Positions 18,787 through 28,672 of a stretch of 64,000 nucleotides of DNA are shown here, piece by piece; within the stretch, counting starts at the first letter, position 1; each line of letters opens with the position of its first letter. Position numbers and translations under genes: made by a program. The stretch is taken from positions 1-64,000 of the forward strand of contig NZ_JBKHKJ010000018.1 in the NCBI RefSeq assembly GCF_046546515.1, given 5' to 3'. Under the pieces are notes generated by a model. The model was not told the DNA's origin. It was given only the letters and a program-made list of their open reading frames with translations, and searched no databases. Source of the DNA: Parasediminibacterium sp046546515 (GTDB taxonomy: Bacteria; Bacteroidota; Bacteroidia; Chitinophagales; Chitinophagaceae).

Positions 18787-21027
18787 CTATGCCGTTTCCA
18801 TATCTAGTTGAAACCTTTTTTTCAATGCTTTCATTTCTTTTTTAAAGGTTTCCAGTTCTGCATCCTGCCCGTTGATAAAGCTATTGTCTTCTAGCTTGCC
18901 AATTACTTCGTCCATTTCCTCGGCATTGTCATACACCATGGCACGGTAAGGGCTTTCGTAATCCTTTGCTCTAGATTCGTAAATACTCTTGGTAATCCAT
19001 TCCTTGGTAGCAATGGCAATATCCACTATGGTATTCAATTGTATATTGTCAAGCGCTTTCAAATCCCAGCCTTTTATTTCTGCAAGGCTTGCTAAAGCAT
19101 GTTTCAATTTCTGTTCGCTATATTGCGTGCCTTTCTCGGCATACCATTGGTGTACTTCGTCCCAGCCACACAGTTTGCCTTCTTTTACATTTATTTTAAA
19201 TTGCCCTACATCATCTTTTAGCAGCAGTTGCCCGCCAACATTTATCCAATCTTTTCTTTTTAGCTTGGCTGGCAATACGTTCATTGCATCTTCCAGCGAC
19301 TTAAAAGCGTGTTTTTGAAGAAAGCCAATTAACTGGCAACAACCATAATAAGTAATTAATTCTTCAAACAAATGGTATGCTTTTGCAGCTTTTATAATGA
19401 TGGTTTTCCGCTTTGCATTTTCAAAATCATCAGCTACTATTTCCAACGTATCTATTATAGGGTTATGCTCTTGCAATAATTTCTTTCCTACAGCAACTAG
19501 CTCTGCTGTTGTTGTGGCATCTGTTATTAATTCTTCTCTTAATAAATAAGCCTTGCCAATTGTTTTTTCCAGATAAGTACGGCTACTAAACATTTCATTT
19601 ACCGTGTCTGGTGCCAAGAATTCATACTCAATATGCTGTATCTTATCAACACGCTTGTCCCTGTCTATGTATTTCCAGCTATTCCTGGCAAGTGCATACA
19701 TGTTGTACATAAACCAATAGCCCGGCATTACTACCAATTGATTCTTAGATACATCGTTGGTAATTAAGGAAAAAGGAATAGGTATATTTAATTCCGCAGG
19801 ATAATCGCCTTTGCTAATCATGGTAAAAGAAGCAAACTGGCTATTGTGTTTCAAGCTTACGCACAAACCCGGCCAGAAGCCACGGCCCGCAACTACTTCC
19901 CCATCTGCCCCACGGCTATTGTGGTTGCTGCCAATGGTTGCCCCTGCGGCTATATTGCTTTGCCCCATGATTAATGCCGCACACAAAAAAGAATTGTTGT
20001 GGTGCTGCTCATGCGCTGGGAAAATAAGCGAATTGAGCACCTCGCAGCAGGATATGGTGGCATTGTTGCCCAAATAGGAGTTGATAAGCCTTGCCCCATA
20101 TTTCAGTTGTGAGTTAGAAGCCATGATAAAACGAACCGCTTTCACGCCATAAAATATACGGCACCCAAAACCCACAATGCCATTTACCAGTTCTACCCCT
20201 TCTCCTATCTGTGTCCTGCCTTTTTCACCGCTGGAGTTAATGGTGAGGTTCTTTAGCTTATTTGCACCTTTTATGTATGCGTCCTCGCCTATCCATACGT
20301 CTTTCACAATACGGCAGTTTTTTATTACCGTCCTTGCCCCAATTTTGCCGTAATAGCCCCTTTCATTTTTGTATTGCTCTTCTGTAAATTCTTTAAATTT
20401 TTGCAGTAGCGCATGGTCGTCCCTGTACTTGCTCCACAAATAAGCATCGCCCGGTAGCATATCGTTGAAAGGGATAACGCTTCGCCCCCCATTCTCGTTG
20501 CACAGCTCCAGCCATATCCTTATGCTTTCGTCCTCGCCTTGCTTGATGATACCATTGCCAAATTTTGCATGGTTTGTAGTAACCAGTTCATTTACATTGA
20601 TGATGATTACTTCGTTGCCAATAATTTGGTGTGAGAGGTAATTTACATTGTCTATACATACATTGTCGCCAATGTCGGTGCTGATGATGGTGGAGTTATA
20701 CAACCCAACGGGTACTTTCAAATCACTAAAATCAAGGAAATAAGGCTCCAGCTTGCTAATGCGCACTAGGCCATAAAACTTGCAATTCTTTACCAATGCA
20801 GGGTTGAAAAATTCCGACACAAATATATTGTTCCAGTTGTCGCTTGTATTGTTGTTACGTACCAACCCCTCTATTTCAAAAGCAGTCAGGTGCCTGTATT
20901 CGATACCGCTCCTGTTTTGAAGGTTGCGATACACATATTCGTCCTGCCCTTCTTTCAAGTATTCAGATGGGATGAAATCGTACCCCAACTCGCTAATGGG
21001 TGTCCTCTTTATATTATTCTGGGGCAT
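18787..21027 (-). CDS. DUF4954 family protein with left-handed beta-helix
   Basis: 746 residues. The N-terminal half has hexapeptide-repeat character typical of left-handed parallel beta-helices (for example VIKNCRIVKDVWIGEDAYIKG, TQIGEGVELVNGIVGFGCRI, NAATISCCEV-like turns, AAGATIGSNHNSRGADGE), as in sugar nucleotidyl- and acyltransferases. The C-terminal 300 residues are alpha-helical. The order matches the DUF4954 family of Bacteroidota and Spirochaetes, whose biochemical role is not established. The neighbouring glmS hints at amino-sugar metabolism, but this is inference. Confidence 0.85.
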   Translation of the reverse strand: MPQNNIKRTPISELGYDFIPSEYLKEGQDEYVYRNLQNRSGIEYRHLTAFEIEGLVRNNNTSDNWNNIFVSEFFNPALVKNCKFYGLVRISKLEPYFLDFSDLKVPVGLYNSTIISTDIGDNVCIDNVNYLSHQIIGNEVIIINVNELVTTNHAKFGNGIIKQGEDESIRIWLELCNENGGRSVIPFNDMLPGDAYLWSKYRDDHALLQKFKEFTEEQYKNERGYYGKIGARTVIKNCRIVKDVWIGEDAYIKGANKLKNLTINSSGEKGRTQIGEGVELVNGIVGFGCRIFYGVKAVRFIMASNSQLKYGARLINSYLGNNATISCCEVLNSLIFPAHEQHHNNSFLCAALIMGQSNIAAGATIGSNHNSRGADGEVVAGRGFWPGLCVSLKHNSQFASFTMISKGDYPAELNIPIPFSLITNDVSKNQLVVMPGYWFMYNMYALARNSWKYIDRDKRVDKIQHIEYEFLAPDTVNEMFSSRTYLEKTIGKAYLLREELITDATTTAELVAVGKKLLQEHNPIIDTLEIVADDFENAKRKTIIIKAAKAYHLFEELITYYGCCQLIGFLQKHAFKSLEDAMNVLPAKLKRKDWINVGGQLLLKDDVGQFKINVKEGKLCGWDEVHQWYAEKGTQYSEQKLKHALASLAEIKGWDLKALDNIQLNTIVDIAIATKEWITKSIYESRAKDYESPYRAMVYDNAEEMDEVIGKLEDNSFINGQDAELETFKKEMKALKKRFQLDMETA

Positions 21028-21141
21028 TTTCCTTTGTTTTGAATTTTAAGTTTTAAATTTTAAGTTAAGACACAATTGTTTTTTAATCCAAAACATAAAA
21101 CTTACCCTTACCACTATCAATTATCAACTATCAATTATCAA

Positions 21142-22980
21142 TTACTCCACCGTTACGCTCTTCGCCAAATTCCTTGGTTTGTCCACATCAAAACCTTTGG
21201 CTACGCCCACATAATAGCTAAGCAACTGCAACGGCACCACGCTAAGCAGTGGGGCAATTACCTCATCGGCATCAGGCACAAACATGGTATCGTCGGCCAT
21301 TTCTGGTATAATGGTGTCTGTAGCAGTTGCAACGGCTATCACTTTGCCTTTCCTTGCCTTTATCTCCTGCACATTGCTTACTATTTTTTCATAGTACCTA
21401 TCCTTCGTGGCAACAAACAATACAGGTAGGTTTTCATCTACCAGTGCTATGGGGCCATGCTTCATCTCGGCCGCAGGGTAGCCCTCGGCATGTATATAAG
21501 ACACTTCTTTCAGCTTCAAAGCACCTTCTAATGCCACTGGGAAGTTGTACCCCCGACCCAGAAACAGGAAGTCCGTGGCATCTTTATATTTCTCCGCAAT
21601 GCGCTGTATGTTGGATGTATCTTTTAAAATTTCCTTTACCTTTTCTGGTATTGCTTCCAATTCTTTTATTAGTTCCAAGTAGCGGGCTTCTGTAATAGTG
21701 CCTTTTGCATGGGCAATTTTTAGTGCTATCATGCTTAGCACGGCTAACTGGCCTGTGAATGCCTTAGTACTTGCCACGCCAATTTCTGGGCCGCTATGGG
21801 TATAAGCACCTGCATTGCTCAAGCGGGCTATACTGCTGCCAACGGCATTTACAACGCCAAAAATAAACGCACCTTTTTCTTTCGCATTTTCCAAGGCAAC
21901 CAAGGTATCGGCCGTTTCGCCGCTTTGGGAAATAGCAATGATAATATCGCCTCTGTTGATAATGGGGTTGCGGTACCTAAACTCACTTGCATATTCCACT
22001 TCTACAGGTATGCGGCACAGCTCCTCAAACAAATATTCTGCTACAAGCCCAGCGTGCCAGCTAGTGCCGCAAGCCACCATTACAATGCGCTGCGCATTTT
22101 TTAATATTTCAATATTATTGTCAATGCCACTTAAATTAATCTGGCTCGAACCTACAAGCAAACGCCCACGGAGGCAGTCGAAAATAGTTTCTGGCTGTTC
22201 GTTTATTTCTTTCAGCATGAAATGCTCGTAGCCGCCTTTTTCAATGGCTGCCAGTTCCATGTCTAGCTTAGTAATAAATGGCGTTTGCTTTTCATTGCCC
22301 AAATTCTTCAAAATCAGCTCATCTGCTTTTACTATTGCTATTTCGTAGTCATTTACATATACCACTTCTTTGGTGTACTCTATAATAGGCGAGGCATCGC
22401 TTGCCAAAAAGTGTTCGCCTTTGCCAATGCCAATTACCAATGGGCTGCCCTTGCGGGCTGCGATAATGGTATCTGGGTCATTTTTATCAATTAATAAGAT
22501 ACAATACGCACCTACAATACGCTTCAACGCGATGCGCAGGGCTTCTTCAAGTGTTGAGTTATTGTTCTTCTTAATGTCCTCGATAAAGTTCAGCAGCACT
22601 TCCGTGTCCGTATCGCTGCTAAACGTGTAGCCCTTCTTTAGCAAGTCGTTCTTGATAGGCACATAATTTTCTATGATACCGTTGTGTATCATCGCCAAGT
22701 CGCCACTGTTGCTCGTGTGCGGGTGGGCGTTCCTGTCGCTTGGCTCACCGTGGGTAGCCCAGCGGGTATGCCCAATGCCAATATGCGCATCCAGGTTTTT
22801 ATCTACCACTTCATCTTCTAGTTCGGCAACTTTACCCTTCTTTTTATATACTTTTAAGGTATTGTCTTTTATCAATGCAACACCGCTGCTATCGTAGCCT
22901 CGGTATTCTAAACGTTTCAATCCTTTAATAATAACTGGGTAAGCCTGCCTTGGTCCAATGTATCCAACAATTCCGCACAT
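21142..22980 (-). CDS. glmS: Glutamine--fructose-6-phosphate aminotransferase (isomerizing)
   Basis: Makes glucosamine-6-phosphate for peptidoglycan and LPS. 612 residues, full length. The glutaminase domain begins with MCGIVGYIG, Cys2 being the nucleophile after Met removal, and contains GHTRWATHGEPSDRNAHPH. Two SIS domains follow (CGTSWHAGLVAEYLFEEL, SQSGETADTLVALENA, EIGVASTKAFTGQ). The C-terminal catalytic tail reads KPRNLAKSVTVE. No glmS ribozyme-like leader was recognised upstream. Confidence 0.97.
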   Translation of the reverse strand: MCGIVGYIGPRQAYPVIIKGLKRLEYRGYDSSGVALIKDNTLKVYKKKGKVAELEDEVVDKNLDAHIGIGHTRWATHGEPSDRNAHPHTSNSGDLAMIHNGIIENYVPIKNDLLKKGYTFSSDTDTEVLLNFIEDIKKNNNSTLEEALRIALKRIVGAYCILLIDKNDPDTIIAARKGSPLVIGIGKGEHFLASDASPIIEYTKEVVYVNDYEIAIVKADELILKNLGNEKQTPFITKLDMELAAIEKGGYEHFMLKEINEQPETIFDCLRGRLLVGSSQINLSGIDNNIEILKNAQRIVMVACGTSWHAGLVAEYLFEELCRIPVEVEYASEFRYRNPIINRGDIIIAISQSGETADTLVALENAKEKGAFIFGVVNAVGSSIARLSNAGAYTHSGPEIGVASTKAFTGQLAVLSMIALKIAHAKGTITEARYLELIKELEAIPEKVKEILKDTSNIQRIAEKYKDATDFLFLGRGYNFPVALEGALKLKEVSYIHAEGYPAAEMKHGPIALVDENLPVLFVATKDRYYEKIVSNVQEIKARKGKVIAVATATDTIIPEMADDTMFVPDADEVIAPLLSVVPLQLLSYYVGVAKGFDVDKPRNLAKSVTVE

Positions 22981-23057
22981 ATAAATTAATTAATTATCGT
23001 TTTATAAATATAAGGATTGTAATTACTTTTATCATTAAATAAAAACAAGCCGATAAA

Positions 23058-23663
23058 ATGCAGCCCCCTTTTAATTTCTCAGAACAGTATTCCCTCGAAA
23101 ACGAGCGTGTTTTATTAGCACCTTTAGATGGCAATAATAGTACCCAATTATTACATTTTGCCCTTGGGGGTATAAATATTTGGCCTTTTAGCCTTATGCC
23201 TATGCTTGGGGAGGCAAATTTTAAGAAATATATAGATTTTGCGTTGCTATCACGGGTGCAGCAAACGGCTTATCCCTTTATTGTTTTTGACAAAGTAGCA
23301 AAGGAATTTGCTGGCAGCACCCGGTTTTACGACATACAATTGGCCAACCAAACCCTGCAACTGGGCTATACTTGGTATGACACCAAATTCCAAGGCACAG
23401 GGCTGAACAAAAACTGCAAGTTCCTGCTGCTTCAATTTGCTTTTGAAACAATGGGCATGGAAAGGGTAGAGTTCAGGGCAGACAACAACAACAAACGCAG
23501 CATAGCCGCCATGCAAAGCATTGGCTGCACCATAGAAGGCATATTGCGCAGCAATGTACCCAATGCCGAGGGCGGCAGGCGGGACAGCATTGTGCTATCT
23601 ATTTTAAAAAGCGAATGGGAAGGAGGGATAAAGGAAAGGTTGGGGAGGAAGATTGGGAATTGA
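23058..23663 (+). CDS. GNAT family N-acetyltransferase (RimJ/RimL-like)
   Basis: 201 residues. The fold motifs are readable: a substrate-side strand (FVFDKVAKEFAGSTRFYDI-like region at about 75-95), motif A with LQLGYTWYDTKFQGTGLNKNCKFLLL (acetyl-CoA binding) and motif B with ERVEFRADNNNKRSIAAMQSIG, closing with EGILRSNV. RimJ/RimL-type enzymes acetylate protein N-termini or small amines; the substrate is unknown. It is convergent with the broken comM gene; the last intact core gene before the island. Confidence 0.9.
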   Translation: MQPPFNFSEQYSLENERVLLAPLDGNNSTQLLHFALGGINIWPFSLMPMLGEANFKKYIDFALLSRVQQTAYPFIVFDKVAKEFAGSTRFYDIQLANQTLQLGYTWYDTKFQGTGLNKNCKFLLLQFAFETMGMERVEFRADNNNKRSIAAMQSIGCTIEGILRSNVPNAEGGRRDSIVLSILKSEWEGGIKERLGRKIGN

Positions 23664-23687
23664 TAATTTTTCAATTAGAAATGTGGT

Positions 23688-24173
23688 TTACCCAGCCCAT
23701 CCTTCCCTGTCCAAACTACGGTAGTGGATAGATTCTGCCAAGTGTTCTGGTTTTATTTTCTCCGAGGCGGCTAAATCGGCAATGGTGCGGGATACTTTCA
23801 ATATCCTGTCATACGCCCTTGCGGAAAGGTTTAGCCGTTCCATTGCTTTTTTTAGCAATGCCTCGCCCACATGGTCTATCACGCAAATTTCCCTTAGCTG
23901 CTTGCTGCTCATTTGGGCATTGGCATATACGCCATCTTCTTTTTCGTAGCGTGCAGCTTGTATTTCCCTTGCTTTGATTACCCTGTTGCGGATAATTTCA
24001 GACGATTCGCCTTGGGTGGTTTTGCTTAGCTCGCTAAAAGCCACAGGCACTACTTCCACGTGCAGGTCTATCCTGTCTAGCAAAGGGCCAGATATTTTGT
24101 TCAGGTATTTCTGCACAGTGCCGGGTGGGCAGGTGCATTCTTTGTCTGGGTGGTTGTAGAACCCGCAGGGGCA
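23688..24173 (-). pseudogene. comM: comM/yifB (Mg-chelatase-like AAA+), C-terminal remnant truncated by the island
   Basis: ComM is a hexameric helicase that promotes branch migration during natural transformation. Only the C-terminal third remains: CPCGFYNHPDKECTCPPG (zinc-like Cys motif), KYLNKISGPLLDRIDLHVEV, and the chelatase C-terminal domain LSARAYDRILKVSRTIADLA with HLAESIHYR. Homology stops abruptly at the first Cys of the CPCG motif, at about 24171-24173; the usual preceding Asn-Pro is replaced by unrelated codons and the AAA+ core is not present in the rest of the window. The break marks the left edge of the island. Confidence 0.88.
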
Positions 24174-24220
24174 TTCCTGCGTTGCCTTTTTCCAAACTAG
24201 AACGGACTGTCCGGAAGCCT

Positions 24221-24427
24221 ATGGGAGCTGGGTATGTAGACGAACCATTGACCTTTGCAGACAGGTTCAGGAACAAGAGATTGGAACTAGGATGGCTCCA
24301 AAAAGATGTGGCAATATTTATTGGAATTTGCGAGGATTCAGTTACGGGCTGGGAGAATGGAAGGAGTGAGCCACAAGGACGATACAAGGATTATATAGCT
24401 GCTTTTTTTAATCACACAAAAAGTTAA
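24221..24427 (+). CDS. Small XRE-type helix-turn-helix protein at the island edge
   Basis: 68 residues from the ATG at 24221. The HTH is clear: LTFADRFRNKRLELGWLQKDVAIF, then GICEDSVTGWENGRSEPQ, ending with YIAAFFNH. This single-domain type is often found next to recombinases on mobile elements. Upstream in-frame codons belong to the comM remnant read backwards and are excluded. It lies about 50 bp inside the comM/island junction. Confidence 0.8.
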   Translation: MGAGYVDEPLTFADRFRNKRLELGWLQKDVAIFIGICEDSVTGWENGRSEPQGRYKDYIAAFFNHTKS

Positions 24428-24484
24428 AGATTATCCTATCTCAACTTATATAACAAAAGATAATCAAATTCACTGTGCAATTGT

Positions 24485-25141
24485 TACACTTTAGAGTAAT
24501 GACAAAAAAATGGAATTCCCAACATTTAATATTACTATTTTTTGTAGACCCAAAAAGCAGGAAACGTAAGTTTAGTTTACGTAGTGTTTGGGATGGGATT
24601 TTGGATAAGTTGCGTAACAAAGAAATGGTGAGGCAAGGCCAAAATGCAATGGCTACACTCTATATCATAGCCAAACGGTTAAATGGTGCAATAACCGTTC
24701 ACTGAAAAGTTATGATGGGAACAAAAAAGTCAAAGGTATCAAACGGCATATTGTAGGAGATTAAAATGGGTTTTAATTGGCTGTGATGGTAACGGTTGCT
24801 CATATGCATGACAGCCAATGTGTTTTAATGTTGATGCGTTTTTGAAGGATGCTTTTTGTAGTATAAAATGTATTTTGGCTGATGGCGGTTACAGTAGGAG
24901 GTCATAAAGTGGGTAAAGCAAAAATTTAGCTATGTATTGCAATAGTTTTAAGAAAAGACAATAAAAAGTAAGGCTTTAAGCCAATAGGTAAAGGATGGAT
25001 TGTGGAAAGGACATTTGCTTTGCTTGGTTTGACAACGACAGAAGATTATGTAGAAACTATGAACTACTGATGGAGTCGACTGAGGAAATGACCAAATTGC
25101 CTGCCATAAAGCTTTTATTAAATAAAATTTAAACAGGTTCT
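24485..25141 (+). pseudogene. Decayed IS5-family-like transposase with right terminal repeat
   Basis: Fragments of one transposase can be read in different frames: RKRKFSLRSVWDGIL near 24560, a block equivalent to YDGNKKVKGIKRHIV near 24710-24750, HMHDSQ near 24810, and the C-terminal ERTFAW....RRLCRNYELLMES and TEEMTK..AIKLLLNK near 25010-25130. Several frameshifts, stops and a deletion break it. The end AAATAAAATTTAAACAGGTTCT (25120-25141) looks like a terminal inverted repeat; a matching opposite copy lies at 29803-29825. No intact left end is seen next to it. Confidence 0.7.
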
Positions 25142-27537
25142 TAATTATTCTTATAAAGCAAATCAATTCTTTCGTCTATCTTTTCCTTTGTTTTTATATA
25201 TTTTAACTTCAGCTCTTGTTTAGTTGTTAGCTCAACTGCATAACTAATAGCTTCATTTGCTTTTTCTAACTTAAAATGTATATCAAAATCTTTTATAAAA
25301 AAAGACTCCATGAATTCTAACGTTGCTTCAGTATCATAATATTCTGACAATTCGGTTTTGAACTTTCCATTTATTTTTAATTTATTTAATCTATTTCTAG
25401 CTTCCTTTATAAATTTCATGGCAATGGTATAGGTTTTATTTTTGTTTAACAACAATTCTTCACCTTCACTTTCTTTTAATAGCAAGCATGCTTTTTCCGT
25501 AAAAAGCACACAAGTATTATTACTATTGCAATCAAGTAATTTTTTAAAATATATATATCCATCCTCAGTAGAATAATATTTTTTAAAAAAAAGCATATAC
25601 TTACTTTCTGAAATATTTATGTTTTCAATTATTTCATCTATTTGCAATAATGTTGGGTCTTCATAGATTGTACAATATTTTGTCAAGGCGAAACCATGAT
25701 AAAATCTAGGATCATCAGGAAAGTTTCTAATGCCTTCAAAAGCCAATTCAATTGATTCTTCATAACGCTTAATTCTTCTTGTGACCCAACATAAAATATA
25801 AAGGAAATCAGCATAAAATATATCTGTTTTTACTAGATTTTTTTTTATTTTATTTAACCACTTGAAAACTTTAATGTCCTTATTAACTGCATTCCTGTCC
25901 TGTAAGGCTATATTAGAGTTTGGTAATATAAGAAAAATTAATGCCTTTAAAAGCTGTTGATCTATTTGATACTCTTGTTCTGATTTAATTTTAGTCAGCG
26001 TAGTAATTAAGTCTTTAAGAGTATCATAAATATTTGAATCATCTTTTTTCTCATCCCCCAATACTAATTTAATTAATTTATTAATTTCTTTGCCATATGC
26101 TTTATAATTTTTTAATTGAAGAAATACAGGTAATATCTGATAAGTTCCTTCAATATTATCAATCCCCTTAGACCATTCAAAAGAAGTAGTATTGCAACGA
26201 ATCTCTTCAATTCCAGTTATAAATCTTGAGTTAAAATCAACTTCATCTACAAGTCTATCTAATAACTTATGCCGTTCTTGAAAATTTCTTTCAAATTGGG
26301 TTTGGTTACTTTTTATATCACTAAAGTAATTTAAAAGACCTTGACTTCCTCTTTCGGATAACATTTTAATAACATCGTCATAAATTGAATTATTCATATT
26401 TTTAAAAAGACCTGTATTTTCAAATGAATTACGTATAGAGTTATAATTTGAAAAAAACGCTTTATACTCGCCATTAAATAAATCATTTATATCATAATCA
26501 CTGTCATTATTATTATAATTCCTAATTTCACCAATTAAATGACTAGTCGCATTTAATTTATTATTAATTTGGGTGCTAATTTTTTTAAGTGTTTGCAATT
26601 TTTTAATTGTTTTACTATAATCTCCTTTATTTTCATTATCAAGTGCCGCACACATTAAATGAGCAAATATTTCTTGTGTTGTTGTATACAGACTAATCTT
26701 TTCATTATTTATATATGGATAATCAATAATATCAAAATCAAACAATTTATCCATTACAATTTGAGTAATTGATGGGGCATCGGTCACGAATAGGAAAATA
26801 TGCTTATGCTCCGAACCATACTCTTTTTTTTGTATTCTTCTATTTATAGCAATTATTCTTTGTATAGCCTTTGAATCCCTGTCTCTACTACTTGGATTTA
26901 CTGTATTAGAAACATCTACAAAAACACGAAATATTTTATCAATTTCTTCTTTTTCTCCTTTCTCTTCTTCAAAAAGCTTATAGAAAAAATTGGGCAATTT
27001 TGGTGAGACCTCAAAGGTTATCAACTTTTGAGAAATTAAGAATTCAAATTTTTTTAATCCATTAACCCCTAAAAGAACCTCTGCGATTCTTAACGAAAAA
27101 TTTTTACTTATATCATCCCTAAGTTCTTTATATTCTAAATTCAAGTTCACAAAATCTTTGCTCTTATTAACCCATTTATTGACTAGAATTTCAGCATCAT
27201 TAAACGCTAACTTTTCAGCTGCTAATGCGACCCTTGTCATCCCCCTCAACTCCAACACATATTCGTCAAGAATAATACATTGAGGGCTAGGAAATTGTGA
27301 CTTGAAAAGATTAAACAATGTGGCCTGTTCATCAAAAATATATTCCTCCGTTAAATTCCTATTTTTTGCTCTACGTTCATTCTCTTTTATTATTCCTCTT
27401 GGAAAACAATAATTACCAATAAGATCGGCATCAATTACATAATGAACCTGCCAACCATCTGCTTTAAGTTGCTGCAATTTGATTAAAGAATCAAAACTAC
27501 TTTCGGATAAATCACTTAACAATGTATCAAATCTCAT
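25141..27537 (-). CDS. Large protein with candidate PIN-like nuclease N-terminus and helical C-terminus
   Basis: 798 residues, third gene of a three-gene operon; its ATG overlaps the stop of the previous gene by 4 bp. The first 260 residues have a pattern like PIN/NYN metal-dependent RNases: a strand ending in acidic residues (YVIDADLIGNY, Asp36/Asp38), a second acidic cluster (IILDEYVLEL, Asp91-Glu96), RDRDSKAIQRI (Asp219/Asp221), and a strand with Asp253 (IFLFVTDAPSI). Residues 300-798 are strongly helical with TPR-like stretches (YADFLYILCWVTRRIKRYEESIEL, FYHGFALTKY). No close family is recognised. Very AT-rich. A defence or toxin role is inferred from its island position only. Confidence 0.7.
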   Translation of the reverse strand: MRFDTLLSDLSESSFDSLIKLQQLKADGWQVHYVIDADLIGNYCFPRGIIKENERRAKNRNLTEEYIFDEQATLFNLFKSQFPSPQCIILDEYVLELRGMTRVALAAEKLAFNDAEILVNKWVNKSKDFVNLNLEYKELRDDISKNFSLRIAEVLLGVNGLKKFEFLISQKLITFEVSPKLPNFFYKLFEEEKGEKEEIDKIFRVFVDVSNTVNPSSRDRDSKAIQRIIAINRRIQKKEYGSEHKHIFLFVTDAPSITQIVMDKLFDFDIIDYPYINNEKISLYTTTQEIFAHLMCAALDNENKGDYSKTIKKLQTLKKISTQINNKLNATSHLIGEIRNYNNNDSDYDINDLFNGEYKAFFSNYNSIRNSFENTGLFKNMNNSIYDDVIKMLSERGSQGLLNYFSDIKSNQTQFERNFQERHKLLDRLVDEVDFNSRFITGIEEIRCNTTSFEWSKGIDNIEGTYQILPVFLQLKNYKAYGKEINKLIKLVLGDEKKDDSNIYDTLKDLITTLTKIKSEQEYQIDQQLLKALIFLILPNSNIALQDRNAVNKDIKVFKWLNKIKKNLVKTDIFYADFLYILCWVTRRIKRYEESIELAFEGIRNFPDDPRFYHGFALTKYCTIYEDPTLLQIDEIIENINISESKYMLFFKKYYSTEDGYIYFKKLLDCNSNNTCVLFTEKACLLLKESEGEELLLNKNKTYTIAMKFIKEARNRLNKLKINGKFKTELSEYYDTEATLEFMESFFIKDFDIHFKLEKANEAISYAVELTTKQELKLKYIKTKEKIDERIDLLYKNN

Positions 27538-28661
27538 TCTAAAATAAAATTAAGTAAGTATAATGCATTTTCTCGAACATAATTTTTATCGTACTCCAAA
27601 GCTGATTTAACTTTTTTAAACTGCTTAATCAACGGGACACACAAATTTTCATCAATTATTTCATGGTTATAAATATATGAAGAATCATAACAATCCAGAT
27701 TCTTTGCCACCGAATATTTATTCTTCTCAATAATTACATTTAAAAAATCCCTTTTATTTGATGCAATTAAAAAATTAGCCCAATCAGCAATGGTAGAAAA
27801 TCTTTGTTTATCAAAGTAATCAGTATCAAATATTGAATTTAAAGAAATGGTAACAACCTCAACAATGAAAGATTCGTTTGAATCAACATCTGAAAAATCG
27901 TTTCTTCTATTAAGATATTTATTAAATCTCATAATAATTAAATTAAATAATTTAATGTGGGACACCTCATTATAAACATTTGAAAACCACTCATAAAAAT
28001 GACTATAAAAAATAGATTTTCTGTTATAATAAAACTCCCTTAACTTATCTTCAATTAAAGTAACTACAAAAGGTATTTGTTGTTCTGAGTATAAATTTGA
28101 TGTCAATTTAATTGTAGATGAGATTGAATTTAGAAATACATTTTCTTCATAGTGAAGAAACATAAACCTTAAATAGTTTCCCATAAGAGCAATATTATTG
28201 GGAAATTCCTTCCATCCAAATAATTCAAAGTGCACTTTTACCTCTTCTCTTTCTTTAACATCCAATTCAAGCCTAGCATAGGCTTGTAATATTTTTGCCT
28301 TAACAGAATCATGATTGAATATAAGATCATTGAGTTCAGGGTTAAAAAATATTTTCCTTAGAATTTCTTTCGCTTTAGGATTTTTGATACCTACTAATAC
28401 ATTTATAATTCTAATTATTTTTTCAGCATCATTGTAGTTTCCATATAATTTATTTAGCACTCCACACAATGCTGAATCATATTCTTTAGTAGAAATATTA
28501 TTTTTTTTTAGAAAAAATACAATATCAATCAGTATGTCTCCTTCAGGGGTTAGATTATTTAATGGATAAGCTATTCCATAATATAAAATATCTTCTATCC
28601 AATCTATCCAATTTACATAATTATAATTTCTCAATATATCAACAGCATTAATCTCACTCAT
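27534..28661 (-). CDS. Helical protein of unknown function, middle gene of the island operon
   Basis: 375 residues, AT-rich, almost entirely alpha-helical with HEAT/TPR-like periodicity (VFFLKKNNISTKEYDSALCGVL, IIRIINVLVGIKNPKAKEIL, AKILQAYARLELDVKER). Coupled by a 4-bp ATGA overlap to the downstream PIN-like gene and separated by 11 bp from the upstream gene, so all three are probably one transcript and may form a complex. No catalytic motif or named family is recognised. Confidence 0.7.
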   Translation of the reverse strand: MSEINAVDILRNYNYVNWIDWIEDILYYGIAYPLNNLTPEGDILIDIVFFLKKNNISTKEYDSALCGVLNKLYGNYNDAEKIIRIINVLVGIKNPKAKEILRKIFFNPELNDLIFNHDSVKAKILQAYARLELDVKEREEVKVHFELFGWKEFPNNIALMGNYLRFMFLHYEENVFLNSISSTIKLTSNLYSEQQIPFVVTLIEDKLREFYYNRKSIFYSHFYEWFSNVYNEVSHIKLFNLIIMRFNKYLNRRNDFSDVDSNESFIVEVVTISLNSIFDTDYFDKQRFSTIADWANFLIASNKRDFLNVIIEKNKYSVAKNLDCYDSSYIYNHEIIDENLCVPLIKQFKKVKSALEYDKNYVRENALYLLNFILE

Positions 28662-28672
28662 AATCTAATTAT

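Noticed and set aside
21142..23057. glmS ribozyme upstream of glmS
   Set aside because: The 77-bp leader is AT-rich and lacks the ribozyme core; the feature is mainly known from Firmicutes.
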